From Microbacterium sp. SLBN-154 (lineage in GTDB: Bacteria > Actinomycetota > Actinomycetes > Actinomycetales > Microbacteriaceae), in contig NZ_VFNL01000001.1 in NCBI RefSeq assembly GCF_006715565.1, positions 1 to 64,000 on the forward strand: DNA of 64,000 nt. Reading direction: 5' to 3'. Of the stretch, positions 51,989 through 60,881 are shown one piece after another. Numbering within the stretch: position 1 is the stretch's first letter; each line of letters begins with the position of its first letter. A model generated the notes under the pieces. It did not search any database, had not been told where the DNA came from, and was given only the letters and a program-made list of their open reading frames with translations. Made by a program: the position numbers and the translations under genes.

Positions 51989-53272
51989 TCATGCGCGTGG
52001 GTACGGCCACGGCTCGCAGGAAACGAATCGCGACACGCGCGTGTCAAGGCCCGGCGCACGGCGCAATGTGAAATCCCACCGTGCGTCCGCGGCAATTCTC
52101 GCCGCGCGCTCGTTGAGTGCGGGCGCAGATGTGAGCCCCTGCCACCCGCCGCTCTCGATTCGTTCCACAAGCACCGAAAGCGCCGCGGCCCGTTCGGCAA
52201 GGGTGGCATTCACGTGACCGGCACTGTGCACGTAGCCCACCCGTACCAGGTCCCGCGACCCTGCCCGGCTCGCAGCTGCGAGATAGGCGTTCTCTTCCGC
52301 AACCGATGCGTCCGGATCGCCGAGCGACTTGAGCACGAAGACGGGGCACCGGACACGCCCCTCCACGACCGCGCCGCGGGTCGCGGAATCCACGGCCGCG
52401 GACGATGCGGCGACGCGCGGCGCGTCGGCCAGAGCCTGCAGATCGTCGGCAAGGGATAGGCCCGCCTCGTCGTAGAGCACTTGAACCCGCCCCGAAGCGC
52501 CCGATATCTGCAGACTCTGCGCGTAGTCCACGTGGACATTGTCGATGACGACGCCTCCGACGAGCTCCTCCACGAGCGCGCGGAACCCATATGCCGGGCC
52601 GATCGTCGAAGCCATCCCTGAGATGAGATGATCGGCCTCCTGGAGCGGATCGTCCGCGGGCGGCTCCGCGCGGGTGGGGTCAGACCAGACGGGGACGGCG
52701 CCGATGGATGCGGCGAGGGCTAACCGAGCTACCCCTGAGGCATTTCGCCGCGCGGCCGCGATGACGGCCGCCAGCCGGGTGAGCTGCTCCGCCACAGAAG
52801 GCGCGTCAGCCAACACGATGGGCGCTTCCGGGGCGAGGAGCTGAGACACGACGAAGGCCATGTCGAACCCGCGGTTGAACGTGGCCAACAGCCCCGCCCC
52901 GCCCCCATCCATCGGAAGCGCCCCTGCAAAGGAGTCGGGATCCTGCTCCACGAGGATGCGCGCGAGGAGTCCTCCCATCGACGCACCGAGCACGATCTCG
53001 CCCGCGGGCGGTGCTCCGAATCTCTCGCGGAAGAGGGCCGTGGCCTCGCGGTGATTCGCGATCCCGCGTTCGATGTCCCACCCACGGACATCACGCGTGT
53101 GGCGGACCGATGCGAAGCCGTGGACCGCCAACCACGACTGGAAGGCGCGGTCGATCTCGTCATCGAACAGATCCGGCTGCGACACCAGGTAGCCGTTCCA
53201 CGCGCGCGGATGCATGAGTTCGCACGCCGATCCGTCGGTCAGCTCGATATCCTCCGTCGCGGCACTGTTCAT
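51989..53272 (-). CDS. Large alpha/beta hydrolase (paralogue B)
   Basis: 427 aa, no signal peptide. The nucleophile elbow is GEIVLGASMGGLLARILVE (GxSMGG) near residue 95, with the C-terminal His candidate in YVHSAGHVNATLAER. Homologous along its length to the gene at 53325 (compare NRGFDMAFVVSQLLAPE with NQGLDAAFALAMLSAPD). About 150 residues of helical insertion between nucleophile and His make it larger than simple esterases. Family not named with confidence; serine hydrolase of an imported compound is likely. Confidence 0.75.
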   Translation of the reverse strand: MNSAATEDIELTDGSACELMHPRAWNGYLVSQPDLFDDEIDRAFQSWLAVHGFASVRHTRDVRGWDIERGIANHREATALFRERFGAPPAGEIVLGASMGGLLARILVEQDPDSFAGALPMDGGGAGLLATFNRGFDMAFVVSQLLAPEAPIVLADAPSVAEQLTRLAAVIAAARRNASGVARLALAASIGAVPVWSDPTRAEPPADDPLQEADHLISGMASTIGPAYGFRALVEELVGGVVIDNVHVDYAQSLQISGASGRVQVLYDEAGLSLADDLQALADAPRVAASSAAVDSATRGAVVEGRVRCPVFVLKSLGDPDASVAEENAYLAAASRAGSRDLVRVGYVHSAGHVNATLAERAAALSVLVERIESGGWQGLTSAPALNERAARIAADARWDFTLRRAPGLDTRVSRFVSCEPWPYPRA

Positions 53273-53324
53273 GCGGTCATCCTCTTCCTTCCCGACATCG
53301 GGACGCCGGCGTCTTCCGCGCTGG

Positions 53325-54644
53325 TCATGCCCGACGGTCCCAGCGACGGTGCGGGCGCACGTGGGGGCGGGGCCGCACGTCCGCGAAGACCGGAGCGGGG
53401 AGATCGAGGCCGTGCTCCTCGGCGATGGCCGCCGATCGCGCATTCATGGCCTCCGCAGCGACATCCGCAGGCGCACCCGACGACACCCGCGCCAGCACGG
53501 CGTCGATGCCCGCGGCGATATCGGCCGCGGTCAGACCTCCGCAATGGCCGGGAGCATGGACGTAGGCCTGTTGGAGCAGGTCCGCGCGCCCTGTATCGGC
53601 GACGACGTCGGCGTAGGCCGCCGACTGCGACAGTGTCGGCGCGAAGTCCCCTGTCGTGGCGATGCTCAGGATGGGAACGCCGATGTCGCCTGTCGGGGTG
53701 AGGTTGCGTTCCATGTACGCGACGGCCTCGTCCACCGCCACGATACGCGGGGCATTCGCAAGAAGCTCCAGATCGTCGGCGAGTTCGAGCCCCGCCCTCT
53801 CGTACGCGGCCTCGACGCCCGTTTTCAGGCCGGACACGTGGAGCTGCTCGGAGTAATCGATGCCCGCGTTCCACGAGAAGTTCCCACCCGCACGGCGTTC
53901 GAGGTCTCGGCGAGGTGAGAAGGCGACATACGGGAGAACGGCAGCCTGGTTCTCGAGCATCGTGCTGAGATCTCCCGCGCCGGGTTCAGGGCCGGGTTCG
54001 ACGGATCCGAACATGTTGTCGACCGTCCAGGTCGGTATCTGCGCGAGGGCGGCAGCGAGCGCCACCCGTGCCACACCTTCCGGGCTGCGGCGGGCCCGCT
54101 GGATCTGCTCGCGGCCCAGGGCGAGACGGTCCATGTCGGGGATCGTGACATCCACGAGCTCCACCGCCTGGTCCGGTGCACTCAGCATCGCGAGCGCGAA
54201 GGCGGCATCCAGGCCCTGGTTGAGCATCGGGATCGCGCCCGCGACGGACGCGCAGAGGGGGAGGGCGGCGTCGATGAGGTCGGGGACTCGTTCCGCGAGC
54301 CCCGCCGTGATCAGTCCCCCCATCGAGTGTCCCCACGCCACGACGCGGACGTCGCCGCCCAGCCGATCTCGGAGCGCTTCGACCGTGTGCGCTTGATCGA
54401 TCAGGGCGTCACGGACGATCCACCCCTCGGTCACCGTGCGGGAGCCGGCGACCGCCAGCTTCCGCTCGAGCAGCAGGCGTCGGCTGTCCGCTCCCCCCGC
54501 GAGTGCGACCTCGCCGGTGGCGGCTCCGCCGTACCCTGCGCTGTACAGGCAGACTGTTCCGGCGAAGTCGTGGGGCAGTTCCACGGCCCACGTCCCACCG
54601 CTGGGCAGGCTGCCCTCGAGCCGGCGGACGGAGAGCATGGTCAC
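53325..54644 (-). CDS. Large alpha/beta hydrolase (paralogue A)
   Basis: 439 aa. N-terminal beta segment LPSGGTWAVELPHDFAGTVCLYSAGYGG (oxyanion region), nucleophile VVAWGHSMGGLITAGL, Asp candidate in IATTGDFAPTL, His in AYVHAPGHCGGLTAADI. GTG 54644 overlaps the ABC ATPase stop (GTGA), so it is the fifth enzyme-level product of the transporter operon; ATG 54638 is an alternative. Role: cleavage of the transported compound, by inference. Confidence 0.75.
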   Translation of the reverse strand: MTMLSVRRLEGSLPSGGTWAVELPHDFAGTVCLYSAGYGGAATGEVALAGGADSRRLLLERKLAVAGSRTVTEGWIVRDALIDQAHTVEALRDRLGGDVRVVAWGHSMGGLITAGLAERVPDLIDAALPLCASVAGAIPMLNQGLDAAFALAMLSAPDQAVELVDVTIPDMDRLALGREQIQRARRSPEGVARVALAAALAQIPTWTVDNMFGSVEPGPEPGAGDLSTMLENQAAVLPYVAFSPRRDLERRAGGNFSWNAGIDYSEQLHVSGLKTGVEAAYERAGLELADDLELLANAPRIVAVDEAVAYMERNLTPTGDIGVPILSIATTGDFAPTLSQSAAYADVVADTGRADLLQQAYVHAPGHCGGLTAADIAAGIDAVLARVSSGAPADVAAEAMNARSAAIAEEHGLDLPAPVFADVRPRPHVRPHRRWDRRA

Positions 54645-55474
54645 GGGGCGCTCCGGTATCGCTCGATCGCGACGAGTGCGTCCTCCGGCCGCCAGCCGGC
54701 GCGGGGAACGCACGCCCGCAGAAGCTGGGTGTACGGATGCTGCGGAGCATCCAGCACCTCCGCCGTCGCCCCGCTTTCAACGACCTCACCCTGCTTCATG
54801 ACCAGGACGGAGTTGCTGATCTCACGCACCACACCGAGATCGTGAGAGATGAAGATGTAGCTCATGCCCCGAGCGGTGCGGATGCTCTCGAGGAGCCGGA
54901 GGACCTTGGCCTGCACCGACACGTCGAGCGCGGACACCGCCTCGTCGAGCACCAGAACGCGCGGATCGGCGGCGAGCGCCCGCGCGATCGCGACGCGCTG
55001 ACGTTGCCCTCCGGAGAGAGCGCGGGGATAGGACGCCGCCAGCGATGGGTCGAGGGAGACCTGGTCGAGGAGCTCCCGCACTCGCGCTTCGCGCTCGGTT
55101 CTCTCGAGCCCGGAGTGGACAGACAGCGCTTCGGCGAGGCAGTCGGAGATCTTCTGACGGGGATCCAGCGAGGAGTAGGGGTCCTGGAAGACCATCTGCA
55201 CGAATCCCGCGCGCTGCCGGCGCAGCCGTGTGCTGCGCCCACGCGAGGGGATGGCGCCGCCTCCCAGGGAGATCGTTCCCGAGCTCGGCTCGGTCATGCC
55301 CATGACCATGCGGGCGACGGTGGACTTCCCCGACCCCGACTCACCCACGATGGCGAGCGACTCGCCCGCATGCAATTGGAAGGACACGTCGCTCACGGCA
55401 CGTACTCGCGACCCGCCCCGGCGGAATTCCTTGCCGACGTTGATGGCCTCGACGAGGACCTCGGCGTTCCTCAT
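54641..55474 (-). CDS. Peptide/opine ABC transporter ATPase (DppF-like)
   Basis: 277 aa. Walker A GESGSGKSTVARMVMG, Q-loop VFQDPYSSLDPRQ, signature LSGGQRQRVAIARAL, Walker B VLVLDEAVSALD, switch His in FISHDLGVV; the C-terminal oligopeptide-type extension HPYTQLLRACVP is present. Coupled to the preceding ATPase gene by ATGA. Confidence 0.92.
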   Translation of the reverse strand: MRNAEVLVEAINVGKEFRRGGSRVRAVSDVSFQLHAGESLAIVGESGSGKSTVARMVMGMTEPSSGTISLGGGAIPSRGRSTRLRRQRAGFVQMVFQDPYSSLDPRQKISDCLAEALSVHSGLERTEREARVRELLDQVSLDPSLAASYPRALSGGQRQRVAIARALAADPRVLVLDEAVSALDVSVQAKVLRLLESIRTARGMSYIFISHDLGVVREISNSVLVMKQGEVVESGATAEVLDAPQHPYTQLLRACVPRAGWRPEDALVAIERYRSAP

Positions 55475-56265
55475 GGGGTGTTCCTCCCTGCCGGATTCGG
55501 CCGCGACGCGAGCAGCTGGATGGTGTACTCATGCGTCGGAGCGGAGTACAGCGCATCCGAATCCTGAACCTCCACGATCCTGCCGCGATTGATGACCGCG
55601 GTGCGATGGCAGATGGATGCCGCCAGGTCGAGGTCGTGCGTGATGAACAGCATCGCCAGCCCGTGGGTCTTCTGAAGCTCCGCGAGGATCCCGACCACCT
55701 CGGCTTGCGTCGTGACATCCAACGCACTGGTCGCCTCGTCGGCCAGGATGAGCCGATGTCCGGCCTGGACGACGGATGCGATCATCACGCGCTGCAGCAT
55801 CCCCCCGGACAGTTCGTGCGGGTAGGCACGCATCCGGGCTCGGGCATCGCTGATGCGGACCGCGTCGAGGGACTGCAGCGCGCGCGCCTGGGCGTCCTTC
55901 CGGGACATCCCCCCGATCAGCAGTCCCTCGGTGAGGAAGTCGCCGACGGTGCGAACGGGATCGATCGAGGACCGGGCGTCTTGGAAGATCATCCCGATCT
56001 GGGTGCGCCGCAGCTCTCGCAGCTCGGCCGGATCGGCGTCGAGGACCGAACGACCATCGAACACGATGGAACCGTCGACCCGGGCGCGCGGGGGGAGGAG
56101 ACGGAGGATGCTGCGTGCGGTCATCGACTTGCCCGAACCCGATTCACCCACGAGGGCGAGGGTCTCGCCCTCCTCGAGAGTGAGATCGACGTCGAAGAGC
56201 ACCTGCCGCTCGCCGTCGGCGACCGGCAGCGTGACGGAGAGGGACTGTATCTCGAGCAGACTCAT
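55471..56265 (-). CDS. Peptide/opine ABC transporter ATPase (DppD-like)
   Basis: 264 aa. Walker A GESGSGKSMTARSILRLL, IFQDARSSIDPVRTVGD, signature LSGGMLQRVMIASV, Walker B LILADEATSALD, FITHDLDLA. First of the two ATPases; its C-terminus has the HEYTIQLLASRP tail. Start ATG 56265 overlaps the permease stop. Confidence 0.92.
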   Translation of the reverse strand: MSLLEIQSLSVTLPVADGERQVLFDVDLTLEEGETLALVGESGSGKSMTARSILRLLPPRARVDGSIVFDGRSVLDADPAELRELRRTQIGMIFQDARSSIDPVRTVGDFLTEGLLIGGMSRKDAQARALQSLDAVRISDARARMRAYPHELSGGMLQRVMIASVVQAGHRLILADEATSALDVTTQAEVVGILAELQKTHGLAMLFITHDLDLAASICHRTAVINRGRIVEVQDSDALYSAPTHEYTIQLLASRPNPAGRNTP

Positions 56266-57116
56266 GACGCCCGCCCCCGATCCAAGCGCGTGGCGATCGC
56301 GTCGGCGCTCACCGTGAAGGCCGTGATCGTGATCACGAGGGCGAGGCCGGCGAAGATGCTCTCTTCGGGATGCCCCTGGAGCACGCCCGACTGTCCCGAC
56401 GAGATCATCACACCCCAATCGGCGGTAGGCGGGCGGACGCCGAGTCCGAGGTACGACAGTGCAGCGATGCCCATCATGGCGAACCCGAAGATGGTGGCGA
56501 TCTGCGCGACGATCACCGGGGCGACGTTCGGCAGCACGTGGCCGAAGCAGATGCGGAGCACGCCGAGGCCCTGAACACGCGCGCTTTCGATGTACGGGAG
56601 AGAGATCTGACGAAGCGCCTCCGCGCGGACGACCCGCGAGACCGCGGGGAGCATGGGGATCGTGATCGCCACTATCGCCGTGGGAAGACTCGGGCCGAAC
56701 AGCGACGCGGCGATCAACGCGGCGATGATTCCAGGGAAGGCGAACAGCACGGCGAGACTGCCGGAGATGAAGGTGTCGACGGCACCGCCGCGCCACGCGG
56801 CGGTGATGCCGATGAGGGTCCCGAGGCTCGCAGCGAGCACGGTCACCACGGCGCCGCCCAGCAGCGAGCTTCGTGCCCCCACGAGCAGGCGCGACAGGAT
56901 GTCGCGACCCGCCGAATCGGTTCCCAGGAGGTGTTCCGGGCTGGGCGGCGCGAACCCGTTCAGAACGTCCCCCGCATCGGGGTCGTACGGTGCGATCCAC
57001 GGGGCCAGGATCGCCAGGGCGACCAGCGCGACGGCGACGACGATCGCCGTGACCGACAGGACGCTCCAGCTCTTCTGCCGAGGACCCGGCGGACGGATCT
57101 CGAGAAGGGCGCTCAT
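56262..57116 (-). CDS. Peptide/opine ABC transporter permease (DppC-like)
   Basis: 284 aa. N-terminal helix, then PDAGDVLNGFAPPSPEHLLGTDSAGRDILSRLLVGAR, the DppC family hallmark, five further helices and an EAA-like loop (ESARVQGLGVLRICFGHVLPN). ATG 57116 overlaps the dppB-like stop. Confidence 0.93.
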   Translation of the reverse strand: MSALLEIRPPGPRQKSWSVLSVTAIVVAVALVALAILAPWIAPYDPDAGDVLNGFAPPSPEHLLGTDSAGRDILSRLLVGARSSLLGGAVVTVLAASLGTLIGITAAWRGGAVDTFISGSLAVLFAFPGIIAALIAASLFGPSLPTAIVAITIPMLPAVSRVVRAEALRQISLPYIESARVQGLGVLRICFGHVLPNVAPVIVAQIATIFGFAMMGIAALSYLGLGVRPPTADWGVMISSGQSGVLQGHPEESIFAGLALVITITAFTVSADAIATRLDRGRAS

Positions 57117-58057
57117 GCGACCACCGCCTTGCTCATTCGGGGATCCAGGACCCGGTACAGCAGGTCCACGATCAGGTTCGTGGCGAGGAAGACGAAGACG
57201 ATCAGAAGGGTGATGGCCTGTACGACGGCGAAATCCTTCGCGAGAACGGAGGAGGCGAGCAGCTGTCCGATCCCGTTGATCCCGAAAGCCGTCTCGATCA
57301 CCGCGGTATCCGCGAACAGCGCGGCCACCGTGAGGCCGGCGATGGTCACCGTCGGAACCAGTGCGTTTCGCAGCACGTGGCGGCCGAGCACCCTGCTCTC
57401 CCGGAACCCTCGGGCACGGGCGACGTCGGCGTACTCCTTACCGAGTTCTTCGGTGACGCTGTTGCGGACGATCCGGCTGATCAGCGCACACCCGGAGAGG
57501 GCCAGCGCGAAGGCGGGAAGGGTCAGGTGCCAGATCCGATCCAGCACACCCTCCCCTGCGCCGAACACCGGGAACCATCCGAGTCCCACGGCGAAGATCG
57601 AGACGAAGACGAGGGCGTAGAAGAAGGGCGGGGTGGCGAGGGCGATCGTCGTGGCGGCGGTCACCCCCGCCTGCACCCGTGGACCGGACACCGCCGCGAG
57701 CATACCCACGGTCAGCCCGATGATGAGGAGCAGGATCGTCGCGTACAGCACCAGGGTCACCGTCGTCCCGATCCGGGCCCCGATCAGGTTCGCGACCGTG
57801 TCGTTCTGGACGATGGAGATCCCCCAGTCGCCACGGACGAAGTCGGACACCCATTGCACGTAGCGAACGAAGAACGGATCGTTGAGGTGATACCGCTCCT
57901 CCAACGCCGCCACCTGCTCAGGCGTCAGCGGCCGATTGCCGCTGAGCGCCGCGAGCGGACTCCCCGGTGCGAGAGCGAGCGCACCGAAGATCAGGAACGA
58001 CGAGGCCAGCAGGGTCAGGACCGTCGAGACGAGGCGGGTGAGGGCGAACCGGAGCAT
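57113..58057 (-). CDS. Peptide/opine ABC transporter permease (DppB-like)
   Basis: 314 aa. FALTRLVSTVLTLLASSFLIF first helix, then DPFFVRYVQWVSDFVRGDWG periplasmic loop, and EAA loop YADVARARGFRESRVLGRHVLRN. Six helices. It starts 6 nt after the binding-protein stop, as part of one operon. Confidence 0.93.
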   Translation of the reverse strand: MLRFALTRLVSTVLTLLASSFLIFGALALAPGSPLAALSGNRPLTPEQVAALEERYHLNDPFFVRYVQWVSDFVRGDWGISIVQNDTVANLIGARIGTTVTLVLYATILLLIIGLTVGMLAAVSGPRVQAGVTAATTIALATPPFFYALVFVSIFAVGLGWFPVFGAGEGVLDRIWHLTLPAFALALSGCALISRIVRNSVTEELGKEYADVARARGFRESRVLGRHVLRNALVPTVTIAGLTVAALFADTAVIETAFGINGIGQLLASSVLAKDFAVVQAITLLIVFVFLATNLIVDLLYRVLDPRMSKAVVA

Positions 58058-58063
58058 GCGGGG

Positions 58064-59683
58064 TCAGCGCCCCCCAATGACGGCGGCCCACGGGTAGGTG
58101 TTGGCAGCGGATGACGCCGGAGCGCCGGTCAGATCATTGCTCATGAAGAGCAGATTCGCGACGTTCGCCACCGGGATGCGGGGCAGATCAGCGGCCAGCT
58201 GCTCCTGCGCGGCGAGAGCGGCCTCCGCACGCTCCGCCGGGTCGCTCGCCGAGCGGGCCGTGGCGATCGCATCGTTGACGATCTCGTTGTCGTATCCGGT
58301 GTAGTTGGAGATCGCGCCCGGCTGGAAGTCGATCAGCACCGCGACCGGGTCGGCGATCACCGGGCCGCCATAACCGAACGTCAGGTCGAAGCTCGGGTTC
58401 GTCTGAGCAGCCATGATGCCTTCGATCCAGACGGGCGGCGGCTGGTCGTTCAGCTCGACCGCCAGACCGAGCTGCTCGGCGACCTGCTGCAGGTAGAGCA
58501 CCATCTGGCCCACCTCTGGGCCGACGCCGGTGGTGTAGGAGATGACGATGGGCCGCTGTTCGCCCTTCTCGGCGATCACCTCATCGACCAGCGCCTGCGC
58601 GGCCTCGAGGTCGGGACCGGGCGCGAAGACCGCCGCCTCGTCGCCGAGCTGCGACGTGATGGCGGTGCCGTAGATGCTGGTGGCCGCGGTGCCCGACTGG
58701 CCGAACACCTTGCTCGCCACGGCCGCCCGGTCCATCCCCAGCGACAGCGCTTGGCGCAACCGGGGGTCCTCGAGCGGATTGTCCTCGAGGTTCCCGATGA
58801 TGAAGGAGAACTGCGAGGTGGACTGGCCGAGGTAGATCTCCCCTGCGCTGGAGGTGCTGAGGGCGTCGGTGGCGTCGGCGGGGAAGGTGTACATGCCCTG
58901 CACGTCGCCCGCGGTGAGCGCCGCACTCGCGGTGGCGCCGTCGACGAGGTAGTTGATCGTCACCCTCTCGGTGAGCGGCTCACGCTCGCTGTTCCAGTAG
59001 TCGGCGTTCTTGGCCAACGTGATGGAGCTCGCCGTGGACGACTCGAAGGTGAAGGGTCCGGAGCACATCAGGTTGCCCTGCAGGGAACCGAGCTGGTCGC
59101 CGGCCGCCTCGGAGAATTCCCGCTGCATCACCGCTCCAGCGAGGGTTCCGAGCGCGCGTTCGAAGACGAAGTCCGGTTCGCTCAGCGTGATCGCGAGGGT
59201 CTGGTCATCGCGGGCGGTGATGGAGGTCACATTGGCGAAGTAGGGCGCCCACTCGCTCGCCTGCGCGGGATCTCTGGTCCGCTCGAGGCTGTACACGGCG
59301 TCGTCGGCCGTCACGGGTGATCCGTCCCAGAACGTGGCGTCCTTCAGGGTCAACACGAGGGTCGTGTCGTCCTCGTACTCCAGGGAGGCCAGGTTGTCCT
59401 CGACGGAGAAGTCCGGCTGGGTGATGAGCAGAGGCTCGCACAGATTCGCGATGACCTGACCCGCGTTGCGCGAGATGGACTGCGCCGGGTCGAGAGTCGG
59501 AAGCTCGGCGTTGTAGCCCCAGCTGATCTCATCGACAGCTGACGACGCCGTCGGAGTGCTCGTCAGCAGCTCAGCGCCGTCGTCCGACGACGTCGGTGCG
59601 GGCGTGCCGCCGCCGGACGCGCATCCGGCCAGGACCAGAGCCAGGGATGCCGCAGCCGCGGGCAGGAGGAGGGACCTTTTCAT
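58064..59683 (-). CDS. Solute-binding lipoprotein, family 5 (peptide/opine type)
   Basis: 539 aa. Lipobox LAGC at residues 17-20 after MKRSLLLPAAAASLALV, followed by a Ser/Thr/Pro linker. SBP family 5 features: ISWGYNAELPTLDPAQS, VTADDAVYSLERTRDPA, DPRLRQALSLGMDRAAVASKVF. Family 5 proteins bind peptides, nickel, opines, oligosaccharides or antibiotics, so the ligand cannot be named. AAAGG precedes ATG 59683. First gene of the importer-hydrolase operon. Confidence 0.92.
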   Translation of the reverse strand: MKRSLLLPAAAASLALVLAGCASGGGTPAPTSSDDGAELLTSTPTASSAVDEISWGYNAELPTLDPAQSISRNAGQVIANLCEPLLITQPDFSVEDNLASLEYEDDTTLVLTLKDATFWDGSPVTADDAVYSLERTRDPAQASEWAPYFANVTSITARDDQTLAITLSEPDFVFERALGTLAGAVMQREFSEAAGDQLGSLQGNLMCSGPFTFESSTASSITLAKNADYWNSEREPLTERVTINYLVDGATASAALTAGDVQGMYTFPADATDALSTSSAGEIYLGQSTSQFSFIIGNLEDNPLEDPRLRQALSLGMDRAAVASKVFGQSGTAATSIYGTAITSQLGDEAAVFAPGPDLEAAQALVDEVIAEKGEQRPIVISYTTGVGPEVGQMVLYLQQVAEQLGLAVELNDQPPPVWIEGIMAAQTNPSFDLTFGYGGPVIADPVAVLIDFQPGAISNYTGYDNEIVNDAIATARSASDPAERAEAALAAQEQLAADLPRIPVANVANLLFMSNDLTGAPASSAANTYPWAAVIGGR

Positions 59684-59768
59684 GTTGCGCCTTTGCTCAC
59701 AGGTTTCGGTGGCGTCGCACGGTTCGCGTCCGTGCCACGTGAGGAGAGCGTGACACGTTCTGCGGACG

Positions 59769-59809
59769 CATGTCAATTTATGTGACCGAAACGACACCTA
59801 AGTGACATG
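59769..59809. promoter_or_regulatory. Inverted repeat before the importer operon
   Basis: CATGTCA (59769-59775) and TGACATG (59803-59809) are inverted arms whose centres are 34 bp apart. On the minus strand the left arm contains a TTGACA -35-like box (59776-59771); no good -10 follows at 17 bp. Candidate operator of the PaaX-like regulator encoded just upstream. Confidence 0.5.
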
Positions 59810-59827
59810 AATTGTCGGCGACCGCCG

Positions 59828-60757
59828 TCAGCCCTCCGTCACCGCCCGTGTCGTCATGTGCCGCGTCTGCGCGGCCACCACCGGGTCGTAATCAGCGATG
59901 ATCTGGCGACACCGGGCTTCGGCGAGGGGTCCGAGGTCGTCGTACAGAGTCGCGAAGATGACTCGTGCGCGAGGACGCGGCCAGTCTGCGGGCAGAAGCT
60001 CGTCGGGCAGATCCGGATCCTGCCGCACGATCGAGCGCCAACTGTCCATCATCCGCGTCCGGACGATCAACGCCTCCCGCGACGAGAGGAGACCCTTGCG
60101 GACCTGCTCGAGATACGGCGAGAAATCATCGATGAACTCCCGATAGGCGTCGGCGACATCACCGATGGGCCACTTGATCCCCCACCGATCGGCAGAGACG
60201 TCGCCCTGGTGGAGCAGGGTCGCGGAGAAGGCGACGACGCCGGGGACGGCCAGGTCCGACAGACTCCGTCGCACTTCGTCCTCGTCGGCGGCCACAGACG
60301 CCCAGACCCCCTCCTGCAGGCGAGCGAATCCGCCCGATTTCAGGTAGGCGCGGAGAGGGCCCCGCTCGCGACGGGATTCGTCGACGGCCCCGGTCATCAC
60401 CAGCACGCATCGCCCGCTCCATCCGGATGGCCGTTCGTTGCCCCCGAGCCGGAGATTGCGCATCGCCCGCCCCTCGCCGGCGCGCAGGAACTCCTCTCGC
60501 ACGCTGTAAGCCGTGCTGCGACCGTCGCGGTGGAGACTCAGGATGCCCCTCCTCGCCAGCCTGCTCAGCGCGGAGCGGGCACTGGCGGGCGAGATGTCGA
60601 ACTCCCCCAGCACCTCCACCAGAGCCGAGGACGGCACAGCCACGGCTCTTCCGTGCCAGAAGTCACCCATCAGCGTGATGAGCAGATGCTGCGGGTTGGG
60701 GCCCACCTGCTTTCGCGGCAGGTCGAGCCCCTCGGACTGATCGACGGAATCCGTCAT
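59828..60757 (-). CDS. PaaX family transcriptional regulator
   Basis: 309 aa, usual PaaX length. N-terminal winged helix: NPQHLLITLMGDFWHGRAVAVPSSALVEVLGEFDISPASARSALSRLARRGIL. Central PaaX domain with W-rich GVWASVAADEDEVRRSL, and C-terminal DDLGPLAEARCRQIIADYDPV. PaaX proteins respond to CoA thioesters or aromatic acids. It is not beside the paa genes, but between the importer operon (same strand) and a divergent P450, so it likely controls those. ATG 60757 chosen; ATG 60772 is in frame. Confidence 0.88.
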   Translation of the reverse strand: MTDSVDQSEGLDLPRKQVGPNPQHLLITLMGDFWHGRAVAVPSSALVEVLGEFDISPASARSALSRLARRGILSLHRDGRSTAYSVREEFLRAGEGRAMRNLRLGGNERPSGWSGRCVLVMTGAVDESRRERGPLRAYLKSGGFARLQEGVWASVAADEDEVRRSLSDLAVPGVVAFSATLLHQGDVSADRWGIKWPIGDVADAYREFIDDFSPYLEQVRKGLLSSREALIVRTRMMDSWRSIVRQDPDLPDELLPADWPRPRARVIFATLYDDLGPLAEARCRQIIADYDPVVAAQTRHMTTRAVTEG

Positions 60758-60881
60758 CGATGCGGCCTGCATGTCATGCACGCGATCCTATTCGGCGGAC
60801 CGGACCAACGCCGCGGTGTCGAATATTGTGCATTTATCTCCTAGTATTGACGTAATAAGTGCCGCAGATCAGTGAGGACAG

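Noticed and set aside
59828..60757. PaaX-like protein as regulator of the paa genes
   Set aside because: It is 35 kb from the paa genes and flanked by its own importer and P450; the paa promoters instead share a TetR-type site.
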